Positions 6,991 to 15,608 of a stretch of DNA of 32,604 bases are shown one piece after another; position 1 is the stretch's first letter, and each line of letters opens with the position of its first letter. The position numbers were made by a program, and so were the translations under genes. This DNA is from a bacterium (lineage in GTDB: Bacteria; CLD3; SB21). The stretch covers positions 1-32,604 of the forward strand of contig JAEUSK010000252.1 in the NCBI GenBank assembly GCA_016787925.1, given 5' to 3'. The notes beneath the pieces were generated by a model. The model was not told the origin of the DNA and did not search any database. It saw only the letters and a program-made list of their open reading frames with translations.

Positions 6991-8511
6991 TTATTTAAGC
7001 CCTTTCGCAGGCAGTTGAATGTAAAATGTTGTTCCCTCGTCTACTCCGCTTTTTACGCTGACAGTTCCCAGATGTTCCTTAATTATCGAACGGCAGATGG
7101 ATAAACCAAGACCGGTTCCCTTATTGGTCTTTGTAGTAAAAAAGGGGTCAAATATCTTGCTAATCTTATCTTCAGGAATACCGCATCCCGTATCGGAAAT
7201 CTGGAGAATTACTTTTTCAGCTGCAGCGTCATAATTGATTAACACTCCCAATGCTCCCCCCTTCGGCATCGACTCGATTGCGTTCAATAAAACATTGATG
7301 AGCACCTGCTGCATTTTTTTCGGATCAATCCATAATGCAGGAACTTCAATCGCATAATTTTCAGTAATCGCAATTTCGTTCTTTTTAATAAAATGCCGCA
7401 GGAGACCGATTGACGTTTGCATCAGTTCGACGATGTTCGATTCGGATTTCTCCATTCTGCCTGGCCGTGCAAATGTCAGCAAATCTTTGACAACTTTTGC
7501 GCACCGTGTTGCTTCTTGTTCAATAATCCGCAGATCCTTGTGAAGCCGGTGGTCCGGTGCCGTTTCATTTAACATTGTCTGCGCAAAGCCCAGAATGATT
7601 GACAAGGGGTTATTAATCTCATGAGCAACGCCTGCAGCCAATGTACCGACGCTGGCTAATTTGACCGATTCAACCAGTTGCTGTTCGAGATCTTTTCTTT
7701 CCGTGATATCCTTAATAATTTCTATAAAATATTCTGTACGTTTAGATTCGTTCAAGACGGGAAACGTACTAATCTGGAAATACCTTCCGCCATTGGAAAT
7801 CTCCGATGCATATGCCTGCGAAAATTCAACCGTCGTCAATGCAGGACAATGCTCACATGCCGATTCGCGTCCAAAATACCGTTCATAGCATTTAACGCCC
7901 TCAACCGTGTGTTCGAAGCCTTTAGAAGCAGGATACTCTTCAGTAAAGAAAACGTCGGCAGTAGACTTATTATAGTTTCTGATATTGAATGAGGCATCCT
8001 GTACACTTATAAAATCCGTAATGCCGTCAAGAACGGACTGGAGATAATTTTTTATTTCGCTGACCTGCGCGTGAAGGCGAAGGTTTTCCAATCTTGACTC
8101 ATGGAGCGTGAGCACGTTGGAAATGATATTGACCAGTTCTTTATAACCAAAAGGTTTCAGCAAATAGGCGCTCATGCCCATTTGGAGAAGCTCTTTTTGC
8201 TCTTCATCGTTTTCGGTTTTCGCAGTCAACATGATAACCGGAGTATTACGGTATAAAGCATACGTATCGTCCTGTCGGATTTTTTTGTAGACATCAACCC
8301 CGTTCATTCCCGGCATCATATAATCCAATAAAATAATATCCGGACTAGCTTCATGCAATTGAACAAGCGCTTCTTCACCTCCGGTAGCGGCAATTGGAAG
8401 CATGCCAGAATTTCTCAGCATAATTGCGATCGTGTTAAGTATAACCGAATCGTCATCTACAACAAGAATGCGTTTCCCTTTCAAGGAAATATTCTGAAGG
8501 CTGGGAGTCAT
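6991..8511 (-). CDS. Soluble receiver-PAS-histidine kinase
   Basis: The 506-residue protein has an N-terminal receiver (D63 in LLDYMMPGMN, K119), a PAS domain (about 155-272), a HisKA dimerisation helix (H297 in VAHEINNPLS) and a HATPase_c domain (NVLLNAIES, DTGCGIPEDKI, GTGLGLSI). There is no membrane segment, so it should be cytoplasmic. The PAS domain carries C208-Y-E with CEHCP at 219-223, a cysteine cluster seen in some sensor PAS domains that could bind a metal or sense redox. A receiver in front of the kinase implies input from another phosphorelay. It lies 5 bp after the CMD-like gene and 10 bp before the sigma-54 activator. Confidence 0.92.
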   Translation of the reverse strand: MTPSLQNISLKGKRILVVDDDSVILNTIAIMLRNSGMLPIAATGGEEALVQLHEASPDIILLDYMMPGMNGVDVYKKIRQDDTYALYRNTPVIMLTAKTENDEEQKELLQMGMSAYLLKPFGYKELVNIISNVLTLHESRLENLRLHAQVSEIKNYLQSVLDGITDFISVQDASFNIRNYNKSTADVFFTEEYPASKGFEHTVEGVKCYERYFGRESACEHCPALTTVEFSQAYASEISNGGRYFQISTFPVLNESKRTEYFIEIIKDITERKDLEQQLVESVKLASVGTLAAGVAHEINNPLSIILGFAQTMLNETAPDHRLHKDLRIIEQEATRCAKVVKDLLTFARPGRMEKSESNIVELMQTSIGLLRHFIKKNEIAITENYAIEVPALWIDPKKMQQVLINVLLNAIESMPKGGALGVLINYDAAAEKVILQISDTGCGIPEDKISKIFDPFFTTKTNKGTGLGLSICRSIIKEHLGTVSVKSGVDEGTTFYIQLPAKGLK

Positions 8512-8516
8512 CGGAT

Positions 8517-9182
8517 CTACTTTAAGGTCTTATCTAAGAGAGCGAGTGTCATATTTACCCTTTCCTGAGGCATCATCACCACAAGGCCGGAAATCACTTC
8601 ATAAATTTCTTCATAGGTTGCTCCGACATGAGCCGCACCGCGAATATGCGAAATTAATTGACGCTCCCGCTGAAGCACGGCCAGGGCTGCGATCACGGAT
8701 AATTCTCGTTCAGGCGGCGTCAGCACAGGCCGGGTTAATACTTTTCCGTAACCTTCGTATACCATCCACATGGAGATGTCCGAACTAATATGTTCCATGT
8801 TTCTGATAAGCTTATTGTAATTTGTACCGTAAACTTTTTGGCAAAGGGTCAGACCGTCTTGCATTATCTCTTGCGTATCACGACCGTCCTTGAAATTCTC
8901 GTCTTTCAATCCCCGGTCATGAAGGACGCGGTTTAATACAATTAACCCCTCGATGGCATTGGGAAATCCGCAAAATAAATAATTCTGTAAAATAATTTCC
9001 TTGACTCTGATTACAGGGATTTGTTCGTCGAAGGCGAGTTCAATATAAAAGCGCGTCAGATCATTTTGGTATAGTGCAACTGAAGCGGACAACCATGAAT
9101 AAACCCGAAGATAGGGCGGGAGTCCCGTCTTGGAAATTAAGTTCTTAATAAGTGATCGCAATACTGGATCTTCCGGCTTCAT
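8517..9182 (-). CDS. Carboxymuconolactone decarboxylase-like (AhpD fold) protein
   Basis: The 221-residue protein has two alpha-helical half-domains; the second (RELSVIAALAVLQRERQL, then SHIRGAAHVGATYEEIYEVI) is the typical CMD/AhpD pattern. The CxxC of the peroxidase AhpD is absent, leaving only the histidine of this helix, so disulfide-based redox chemistry is unlikely. Family members include decarboxylases and many uncharacterised proteins. It sits 5 bp upstream of the receiver-PAS kinase gene, as first gene of a kinase/activator group, which hints at a ligand-handling or regulatory role. No function can be assigned from sequence alone. Confidence 0.75.
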   Translation of the reverse strand: MKPEDPVLRSLIKNLISKTGLPPYLRVYSWLSASVALYQNDLTRFYIELAFDEQIPVIRVKEIILQNYLFCGFPNAIEGLIVLNRVLHDRGLKDENFKDGRDTQEIMQDGLTLCQKVYGTNYNKLIRNMEHISSDISMWMVYEGYGKVLTRPVLTPPERELSVIAALAVLQRERQLISHIRGAAHVGATYEEIYEVISGLVVMMPQERVNMTLALLDKTLK

Positions 9183-9196
9183 TGTTGAATCATGAC

Positions 9197-9202
9197 ATTA
9201 TA
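9197..9202 (-). promoter_or_regulatory. Possible -10 element for the CMD-like gene group
   Basis: On the minus strand a perfect TATAAT lies 15-20 bp upstream of the ATG at 9182. No good -35 hexamer is seen at 16-18 bp, although a TTGACT occurs too close, at 11 bp. A near-palindrome CAATATGGCCGTATTG lies further upstream at 9253-9268. The 118-bp gap after the preceding kinase gene makes a promoter here reasonable. Confidence 0.3.
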
Positions 9203-9300
9203 TGGTAGTAATCAGTCAAGCTTGTAATGATACAAGGAAAAATTGAAAGCCGCAATATGGCCGTATTGAGTTAAAGAGATATCAACGGGCGAACATGCCA

Positions 9301-10557
9301 CTACTGTTCTACCGGCAATGAAATAATAAACTCAGTACCCTTTCCTAACGCGCTCTGTACTTCGATCGCGCCGTTGTGTTTTTCAATAATCCCCTGGCAT
9401 ATTGCCAGACCCAAGCCGGTTCCTTCCTCTTCCGATTTTGTCGTAAAACCTAACTCAAAGATCTTATCCAAATCATCCTTTGGGATTCCTTTACCGTTAT
9501 CTTTGATCGATATCTTTGCCATTCCATTGTCCATCCAGGTCTTGATCCAAATCTCACCATTAGATTCTATCGACTGAGCGGAATTGTGAATTAGATTAAC
9601 AAAAACCTGCGTGAGAGGGCCCGGAAGACCTTTGATGGGAGATATTAATTTCAACTCCTTGTGAAATTCGATATTGAACTTGTATTTAGCTTGCACCAAA
9701 TGGATCGCACGGTCAATCTGATCTTTTAAACTGACGTCAGCCCATTGAACATCATCTAAACGCGAAAACCCCTTCAGATCCTTGATGATCTCTGAAGCAA
9801 ATGAAGAAGAGTTTTTTATGGTATAAATGATCGCCTCAAAATCTTCTACGGATTGTACAATGTTCTTTTCCTGCGCAAATAACTTGATGTCGGTAATATC
9901 TGCAACCGATTCAGCCTTCAGTATCCTTGAAAATAATTCTCTTAATTCTGCCCATTCATGACCGGCCAGCGATGCCGCATGACGTATATTGGCAACGGGA
10001 TTACCCAACTCATGTGCAACGCCGCTCATCAATTTTCCAAGTAAGGACATTTTCTCGCTTCGTATCAAATGTTGTTGCGTCATTTGCAGTTCCCGGTAAG
10101 CTTTTTCAAAAGCTTTCTTATGATGATAATGCTCGGCAGCGCGCCGAATGGTAATCCGCAATCCGTCGATCTCAAAAGGCTTCAGGATGAATTTATAAAT
10201 ATTGCCTCGGTTAATAGACTCCATAAGAAGTTCCACATCCGAATAGGCTGAAACTATAATTCGAATCGCATCGGGTATGATTTTTTGCGATTCTGCTAAA
10301 AAGTCATTACCGCTCATACCGCTCATTTTCTGATCGGACAAGATCACGACGATACCGGGATTGGCAGTCAGAACTTCCAGACCTTCTTTCCCGCTTTGCG
10401 CTGTCAAGACGTCAAAATCATCCAAAAGGCCGCGCTCCATAACGTTAAGGATGGCGGATTCATCATCTACACATAGAATTTTAGTGCGCTCTTCCTGGGC
10501 ACGACTTTGATCACGTTCGAAGTTCAACTTTTTCAACATAGGAATGGCGTACTCCAT
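9301..10557 (-). CDS. Soluble receiver-histidine kinase
   Basis: The 418 residues comprise a receiver domain (about 25-145; phosphoacceptor D75 in LSDQKMSGMSG, K126 in FILKPFE), a linker coiled coil (about 148-170), a dimerisation domain with H182 in GVAHELGNPVANI, and a HATPase_c domain (NLIHNSAQS, DNGKGIPKD, GTGLGLAI). No membrane segment is present. The SDQKMSGMSG receiver is of the RpfG/HD-GYP-associated type. The start could be 10557 or an ATG six codons later; neither has a convincing ribosome binding site. It begins 23 bp after lon, so it is probably cotranscribed with hsp20-lon and may report or modulate proteotoxic stress; that link is inference. Confidence 0.9.
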   Translation of the reverse strand: MEYAIPMLKKLNFERDQSRAQEERTKILCVDDESAILNVMERGLLDDFDVLTAQSGKEGLEVLTANPGIVVILSDQKMSGMSGNDFLAESQKIIPDAIRIIVSAYSDVELLMESINRGNIYKFILKPFEIDGLRITIRRAAEHYHHKKAFEKAYRELQMTQQHLIRSEKMSLLGKLMSGVAHELGNPVANIRHAASLAGHEWAELRELFSRILKAESVADITDIKLFAQEKNIVQSVEDFEAIIYTIKNSSSFASEIIKDLKGFSRLDDVQWADVSLKDQIDRAIHLVQAKYKFNIEFHKELKLISPIKGLPGPLTQVFVNLIHNSAQSIESNGEIWIKTWMDNGMAKISIKDNGKGIPKDDLDKIFELGFTTKSEEEGTGLGLAICQGIIEKHNGAIEVQSALGKGTEFIISLPVEQ

Positions 10558-10580
10558 GTAGGTGTGACGATAAATTCTTA

Positions 10581-13070
10581 TTATTTCTTTAGAGATGTTG
10601 TGCGCTTTGTTACGGAATTTCTTGATGCCGGAACCGGTACGATCCGCGATCTCTCGTATCGGGTTTTTTGTTTCCCAACGACCTTCTTACTCCTTTTAAC
10701 AGCATCAGATCGTACCGCTGCATCAAGCAAAGCATACTCTAACACCTCATCAATATGTTCGACAAATATAAACCGCAAAGATTTTTTGACGTAATCCGGT
10801 ACATCTTCTAGATCATTCTTATTCATTTTAGGCATGATAACTGTGTTAATACCGGCCCGCCTTGCGGCTACAACTTTTTCGCGAATGCCTCCGACTGCTA
10901 AAACTTTACCCCGAAGCGTGATCTCACCCGTCATAGCCACATTATGTTTAACCGGCCGTTCCGTCATCAGCGAGGTGAGGCAGGTCACGATCGTTACGCC
11001 CGCGGAAGGCCCGTCTTTTGGGGTAGCGCCCGAAGGGATATGGATGTGAATGTCCATTTTGTTAAAAATGGACGGGTCGATATGCAGACTTTTCGCTTTA
11101 GAACGAATGTAGGATAGGCCGGCCTGGGCCGATTCTTTCATAACGTCACCTAATTGCCCCGTTAACTGCAATCCTCGATTCCCCTGCATCAGGCGCGCTT
11201 CGATGAATAGAATTTCACCGCCGTTTTGCGTCCACGCAAGGCCTGTTGCAACGCCAACTTCATCTTCCCGATGTGCCATTTCAGGAAATATTTTTTGCGG
11301 GCCGAGATAATCGGCGATGCCGCCGCTCTTAATTATAGCCCGGGATTTACCGCCTTCCGCCTTCTTACGCGCTACCTTTCGGCATATGTTTGCAATTTCA
11401 CGTTCCAGATTTCGAACTCCGGACTCCCAGGTATACGATCCAATGATTTGTAAAATCGAATCGTCAGTAAAATCAATGTCATTAGGTTTCAGACCGTTTT
11501 CCTTTATCTGACGCGGAACAATATATTTTTTTGCGATCTGGAGCTTGTCCTCTGCTATATAACCCGACAAACGGATCACTTCCATACGGTCGAGCAATGC
11601 CGGCGGAATAGGCGACAGATCGTTGGCCGTCGCGATAAACATTACATTGGACAGATCAAACGGAACGTCTACGTAATGATCGTTAAACATAATATTTTGC
11701 TCCGGGTCAAGAACTTCCAGCAGTGCCGAGGCCGGATCGCCTCGAAAATCTTGCCCAATCTTATCAATTTCGTCCAACATAAATACCGGGTTGCTGCTTT
11801 GGCATCGCCGCAATTCCTGAATAATCTTGCCGGGAAGCGCGCCGATATAGGTGCGCCGATGCCCGCGGATTTCCGCCTCGTCCTTCACACCGCCAAGACT
11901 GAATCTGACAAACTTTCGCCCGATTGCTTTGGCAATCGACCTTCCCAACGAGGTTTTACCAACACCGGGTGGGCCTAGAAAACAAAGTATGGGGCTCTTA
12001 CTGTCCTTGCGCAATTTCCGTACTGCAAGGAATTCCAGTATACGGTTCTTGACATCCTCAAGATCATAATGATCGTCATCCAGAATTTTTTTTGCCCGAA
12101 CAATGTTGATCTGGTCTTTGGTTTTTGTGTACCAGGGTAATTCCAGAAGCCAGTCAATGTAGGTTTTACTCACGGTATACTCAGCTGACGAAGGCGACAT
12201 CTGCGCTAAGCGCTCCAGTTCTTTTCTGGCAATCGCTTTTGCCTCTTTCGGCATTTTCTTTTTTTCGATCTTTTTTCCTAATTCTTCTATTTCGACTGCG
12301 TCGTCATCTTCTTCACCCAGTTCATGCCGGATCGCTTTGATCTGTTCACGTAAGAAATAGTCCCGCTGGCTCTTACTCAATTCTGCATTGACTTCAGTCT
12401 GAATTTTGTCATTCAGTTCCAGAAGCTGAATTTCCTTATTGATTGCCGTCATCACTTTGGTCAGCCGGTTTTTGATCTCAAGTTCTTCGAGCATATCCTG
12501 CTTGTCTTGTACATCAATATTAAGGCTCGATGCAACCATATCCGCCATTCGATCCGGCTCCTTGATGTTACCGATGATGACCTTAAGTTCATCCGGCAAT
12601 ACCGGCGAAAGTGTAACCATTTTCTGAAAACTTTCAGAAACGCCTCGCGTTAACGCCTCTATCTCCATATTTTGTTCAAACCGAATATCAACAGGTTTAA
12701 CAGAACCCAATAAATACGGCCGTTCCTGAGTGACTGCGTGCAGTTGTACACGGGAAAACCCTTGAATCAAAAGGCGTATGCTGCCATCCGGAACCTGGAA
12801 CATCTTTAAAACATTGGCTACCGTGCCGACTGGGCACAAGTCTTCCTTGGCAGGAAATTCTTTTTCAGGATTCCTCTGTAAAAAAACACCGATGAGCTTA
12901 GACCCAATTAAGGCGTCGTTCACCAATTGCACCAGGTGTTTCTCTACCACGACTAATGGAAACACAACAAAAGGAAAGATCACATTATCGCGTAAGGGTA
13001 AAATGTGCAATATTTCCGGAATAATAATACTGTCGCTTTTTTTAGAAGTTGGCATTGTATTGTCAGACAT
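10581..13070 (-). CDS. lon: ATP-dependent protease Lon
   Basis: Lon unfolds and degrades damaged and regulatory proteins in the cytoplasm as a hexamer. The 829 residues show the N-terminal substrate domain (about 19-210), a coiled-coil segment, the AAA+ module (Walker A GPPGVGKTS 366-374, Walker B VFMLDEID 429-436) and the C-terminal protease domain with the Ser-Lys dyad S689 (PKDGPSAG) and K732 (GGIREKVVAA). The last 38 residues are a basic tail rich in lysine, arginine and serine, beyond the usual end. It lies 51 bp after hsp20, a natural heat-shock pairing. The ATG at 13070 lacks a strong ribosome binding site; M6 is an alternative. Confidence 0.97.
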   Translation of the reverse strand: MSDNTMPTSKKSDSIIIPEILHILPLRDNVIFPFVVFPLVVVEKHLVQLVNDALIGSKLIGVFLQRNPEKEFPAKEDLCPVGTVANVLKMFQVPDGSIRLLIQGFSRVQLHAVTQERPYLLGSVKPVDIRFEQNMEIEALTRGVSESFQKMVTLSPVLPDELKVIIGNIKEPDRMADMVASSLNIDVQDKQDMLEELEIKNRLTKVMTAINKEIQLLELNDKIQTEVNAELSKSQRDYFLREQIKAIRHELGEEDDDAVEIEELGKKIEKKKMPKEAKAIARKELERLAQMSPSSAEYTVSKTYIDWLLELPWYTKTKDQINIVRAKKILDDDHYDLEDVKNRILEFLAVRKLRKDSKSPILCFLGPPGVGKTSLGRSIAKAIGRKFVRFSLGGVKDEAEIRGHRRTYIGALPGKIIQELRRCQSSNPVFMLDEIDKIGQDFRGDPASALLEVLDPEQNIMFNDHYVDVPFDLSNVMFIATANDLSPIPPALLDRMEVIRLSGYIAEDKLQIAKKYIVPRQIKENGLKPNDIDFTDDSILQIIGSYTWESGVRNLEREIANICRKVARKKAEGGKSRAIIKSGGIADYLGPQKIFPEMAHREDEVGVATGLAWTQNGGEILFIEARLMQGNRGLQLTGQLGDVMKESAQAGLSYIRSKAKSLHIDPSIFNKMDIHIHIPSGATPKDGPSAGVTIVTCLTSLMTERPVKHNVAMTGEITLRGKVLAVGGIREKVVAARRAGINTVIMPKMNKNDLEDVPDYVKKSLRFIFVEHIDEVLEYALLDAAVRSDAVKRSKKVVGKQKTRYERSRIVPVPASRNSVTKRTTSLKK

Positions 13071-13121
13071 AATTTCGAGATCGCTTTGAGTTTGCTGTTT
13101 GGATACCTTGGAACATGAAGG

Positions 13122-13574
13122 TCATTCAATTATGATATTAGTCACCCTTGACGTATTTGTATCCTTTTTCAGTTTGACGATGAGAAATCCATTATCGTAA
13201 AGCGCTTTGATTGAGTTGTCTACAATTCGGGCTTTGATCTTAATCTTCCGCTCAAAAGGACCAAAATCAATTTCCATTTTATGGTAATGACGTTTTTGAT
13301 TTATGCTAAGTTCCTTTCGCAGCCCGGAAACGGTCAATATCCCTGCTTCATATGTTAATTTTATGTCATCCTGTTTCACATTGGCAATATCCAAAACCAC
13401 CATAAATTCCTCGTCCGTTTCAATCACGTCCGTCGGAGGATGCCATCGTTTCTCCGCGCTGATCAGGATGGGGTATTTAGAGTTAAAGAAATTCGAAAAA
13501 AGAAATTCCATTTCGTCATCCATGCCGCGAAATCGGTGCGTTGGAGTTCTTTGATCGTCATCCATTTCTTCCAT
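13122..13574 (-). CDS. Hsp20/alpha-crystallin family small heat shock protein
   Basis: Small heat shock proteins hold unfolding proteins in a refoldable state without ATP. From the ATG at 13574 the protein has 150 residues: an acidic N-terminal arm (MEEMDDDQ), an alpha-crystallin domain starting near WHPPTDVIET and including GILTVSGLRKE and the DNGFLIVKLKK end, and a short tail with NIII that provides an I-x-I anchor. I prefer this start over the ATG 24 codons upstream because AAGGAGA (13581-13587) stands six bases before it. It is the first gene of the hsp20-lon-kinase group. Confidence 0.93.
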   Translation of the reverse strand: MEEMDDDQRTPTHRFRGMDDEMEFLFSNFFNSKYPILISAEKRWHPPTDVIETDEEFMVVLDIANVKQDDIKLTYEAGILTVSGLRKELSINQKRHYHKMEIDFGPFERKIKIKARIVDNSIKALYDNGFLIVKLKKDTNTSRVTNIIIE

Positions 13575-13580
13575 GCTCTC

Positions 13581-13587
13581 TCTCCTT
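13581..13587 (-). promoter_or_regulatory. Ribosome binding site that sets the hsp20 start
   Basis: AAGGAGA on the minus strand, six bases before the ATG at 13574. The upstream in-frame ATG at 13646 has no comparable site, so the shorter protein is favoured. Confidence 0.7.
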
Positions 13588-13708
13588 AAAGAAACAAAAT
13601 AACTTGTCAAGTGTTTGTTGAAAGATAATATAGACATGAAGGTCAAGGAAATGCAAGAGTTTTAAGGTGGCGCCCCACAGAACAAAAATATTTCATACCA
13701 AACACTTG

Positions 13709-13728
13709 CTAAATCAAAAATGATTTAG
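13709..13728. promoter_or_regulatory. Inverted repeat in the hsp20/LamG divergent region
   Basis: CTAAATCA (13709-13716) and TGATTTAG (13721-13728) are exact reverse complements around AAAA, in the 259-bp divergent region between the hsp20 and LamG-like starts. Just before it, CAAACACTTG (13699-13708) is repeated in inverted orientation at 13608-13617. No CIRCE element is present. These may be operators; the protein that binds is unknown. Confidence 0.35.
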
Positions 13729-13833
13729 TACCTTTACCAGACGGTGTTGTTCTTTGTTAAAAAGAAAGTAGACAACTTTATTCATCTAAACTCATAAATT
13801 ACAGCTATTTGTTAAACCAATTATGAGGTGTTG

Positions 13834-14907
13834 ATGGTTATTGATACAAAGAAAAGTCCCCTATTGTTCTTTAAAATATTCTTGATTCTGTTGGTCTCGT
13901 TCCTTTTGAATTCACATATTTTTGCTCAACTTCGTATGGAATTGAATTTCGGGGAGGAGAACAACTATATTCTATTTGAGAACACTTACAATTCCCCTGA
14001 TCCAAATAAAGCGCGGTTGAGTGAGTTGTTTCAAAATGGCGATTTTGAAGTTTCCGGCCTTGCAGAGCGCAGTCCTTCTGGTGATAATTTTTTGGTTCTC
14101 AATGGTATAAACTATTTCCTGAAGACTCCGGGGAGCGCTAATATTAATCTGAACGGACATGTCTCATATTCCGTATCCATGTGGATTTATCTGTATTCGT
14201 CCGGAATCAACGGTGAGATCATTAATGCCGATAACGGTTTTGTTTCAGGTTACCGCTTCTTTTTAGAGAACAATGTACCTAAATTGGAGATTCGCGAAGG
14301 AATACAGGAAATTTTCTCGTCTGAAAAAACGCTTCCTTCCTCGCAGTGGACGCATATCGGCTTCTATTGTGACGGCGTTAACGACAGCGTCACATTTTTT
14401 ATAGATGGCGATATTGCAGGCGTATCGGCATTTACTAAAGTCACTCAGGTTAACACCGGCTCAAACAGTTACATAGGAGCGGCTGTCCGGTCAAGCCCTC
14501 CAAACTTTCTAAAAGCCAATTTGGATCAGATTCGTTTTTATGCTGGGCGAGATACGATTTTTAATTACGTCAAGCATCTGCATGTCGCGTCAAAATCAAA
14601 ATCAAGAAAAAGCAAGACGGACGCACCGCAATATTTCACACTATTACAAAATTACCCTAACCCGTTTAATGCGTCAACCAAAATTTCTTTTGTTCTGGAA
14701 AAAAGCGGATACGTAGAGCTTAAGATATACGACCTGTTAGGAAATACGGTACGCACATTATATGACGGCGTCCAAGAGGAAGGAGCTCACGAACTGTATT
14801 GGGATGGCATGGATTTCAAATCCATGACGGTACCCAGCGGTATCTACTTTGTAAGACTGTCATTCAATGGCTCTGTTCAGACCAAAAAGATGATTCTGGT
14901 AAAATAG
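13834..14907 (+). CDS. Secreted LamG-like protein with T9SS type A sorting domain
   Basis: The protein (357 residues from the ATG at 13834; GTG at 13828 is in frame) has an N-terminal hydrophobic segment FKIFLILLVSFLLNSHIFA as signal peptide. A concanavalin-like LamG domain spans about residues 60-230 (VSYSVSMWIYLYS, SSQWTHIGFYCDG, VTFFIDGDIAG). The last 85 residues are a type A sorting domain (LLQNYPNPFNASTKISF, LLGNTVRTLYDG, PSGIYFVRL, TKKMILVK). Known proteins of this design are exported by Sec, then moved across the outer membrane by the type IX system and anchored or released. GAGG stands five bases before the ATG. The ligand is unknown. Confidence 0.85.
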   Translation: MVIDTKKSPLLFFKIFLILLVSFLLNSHIFAQLRMELNFGEENNYILFENTYNSPDPNKARLSELFQNGDFEVSGLAERSPSGDNFLVLNGINYFLKTPGSANINLNGHVSYSVSMWIYLYSSGINGEIINADNGFVSGYRFFLENNVPKLEIREGIQEIFSSEKTLPSSQWTHIGFYCDGVNDSVTFFIDGDIAGVSAFTKVTQVNTGSNSYIGAAVRSSPPNFLKANLDQIRFYAGRDTIFNYVKHLHVASKSKSRKSKTDAPQYFTLLQNYPNPFNASTKISFVLEKSGYVELKIYDLLGNTVRTLYDGVQEEGAHELYWDGMDFKSMTVPSGIYFVRLSFNGSVQTKKMILVK

Positions 14908-15594
14908 TCACTTCGACACAAACTTGTATCCCACCCCGTGTATCGACAGTATATACTTCGGTTCTTTCGGATTTTCTTCAAAATAATTTCTTAATTTTAC
15001 AATAAAATTATCGATCGTGCGTGTTGAGGGTATGGTGTCATAACCCCAGACCTTCGTCAAAATTTCTTCGCGGGTAACCACTTGTCCTTCCTTCTCTATG
15101 AGCAGCTTTAGCAACATGCATTCCTTTTTTGTCAGACGTATGGTTTGGTTGTTCACGACCGCTTCATAATTTTCAAAGTTGATGGTGTTCGAACCAAAAC
15201 TGTATTGTACGACCACATCGGCCAAACTCTTCTGGCCTCTGCGTACAAGAGCCTTCACACGCAACAAGAACTCATCTAAACTGAACGGCTTTCCAAGATA
15301 GTCGTCCGCCCCTAACTTTAACCCCTCAATACGGTCCTTTTCTTCATGTTTTGCCGTAAGAAAAAGAATCGGTGTTTCCTTGTCTTTTTTTCGTATTGAA
15401 TTGCAAACATCGTAACCGCTGAGTTTTGGAAGCATTACATCCAAAACTATCAATTGATACATATTGCCCTGATACTTTAAAAGAGCTTCTTCGCCTGTTT
15501 TAGCCCAGACAACTACAAAATCACTCTCAAGGTTAAAAATCAGAGATTCTGCTATGTTTTTTTCATCTTCGACTAATAGTAGTTTTGGTTTCAT
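14908..15594 (-). CDS. OmpR/PhoB-family response regulator
   Basis: The 228-residue protein has a receiver domain (1-120; acidic pocket E9-D10, phosphoacceptor D52 in VLDVMLPKLSG, T80, K102) and a winged-helix DNA-binding domain (about 130-226; LTKKECMLLKLLIEKEGQVV, then TREEILTKVWGYD). It is translated 14 bp after the sensor kinase gene, its evident partner, and is the last gene of a three-gene operon with the beta-helix/J-domain protein. Its stop directly abuts that of the convergent LamG-like gene. Targets are unknown; the inverted repeat before the operon is one candidate for autoregulation. Confidence 0.95.
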   Translation of the reverse strand: MKPKLLLVEDEKNIAESLIFNLESDFVVVWAKTGEEALLKYQGNMYQLIVLDVMLPKLSGYDVCNSIRKKDKETPILFLTAKHEEKDRIEGLKLGADDYLGKPFSLDEFLLRVKALVRRGQKSLADVVVQYSFGSNTINFENYEAVVNNQTIRLTKKECMLLKLLIEKEGQVVTREEILTKVWGYDTIPSTRTIDNFIVKLRNYFEENPKEPKYILSIHGVGYKFVSK

Positions 15595-15608
15595 AATCCA
15601 ATATGTTA

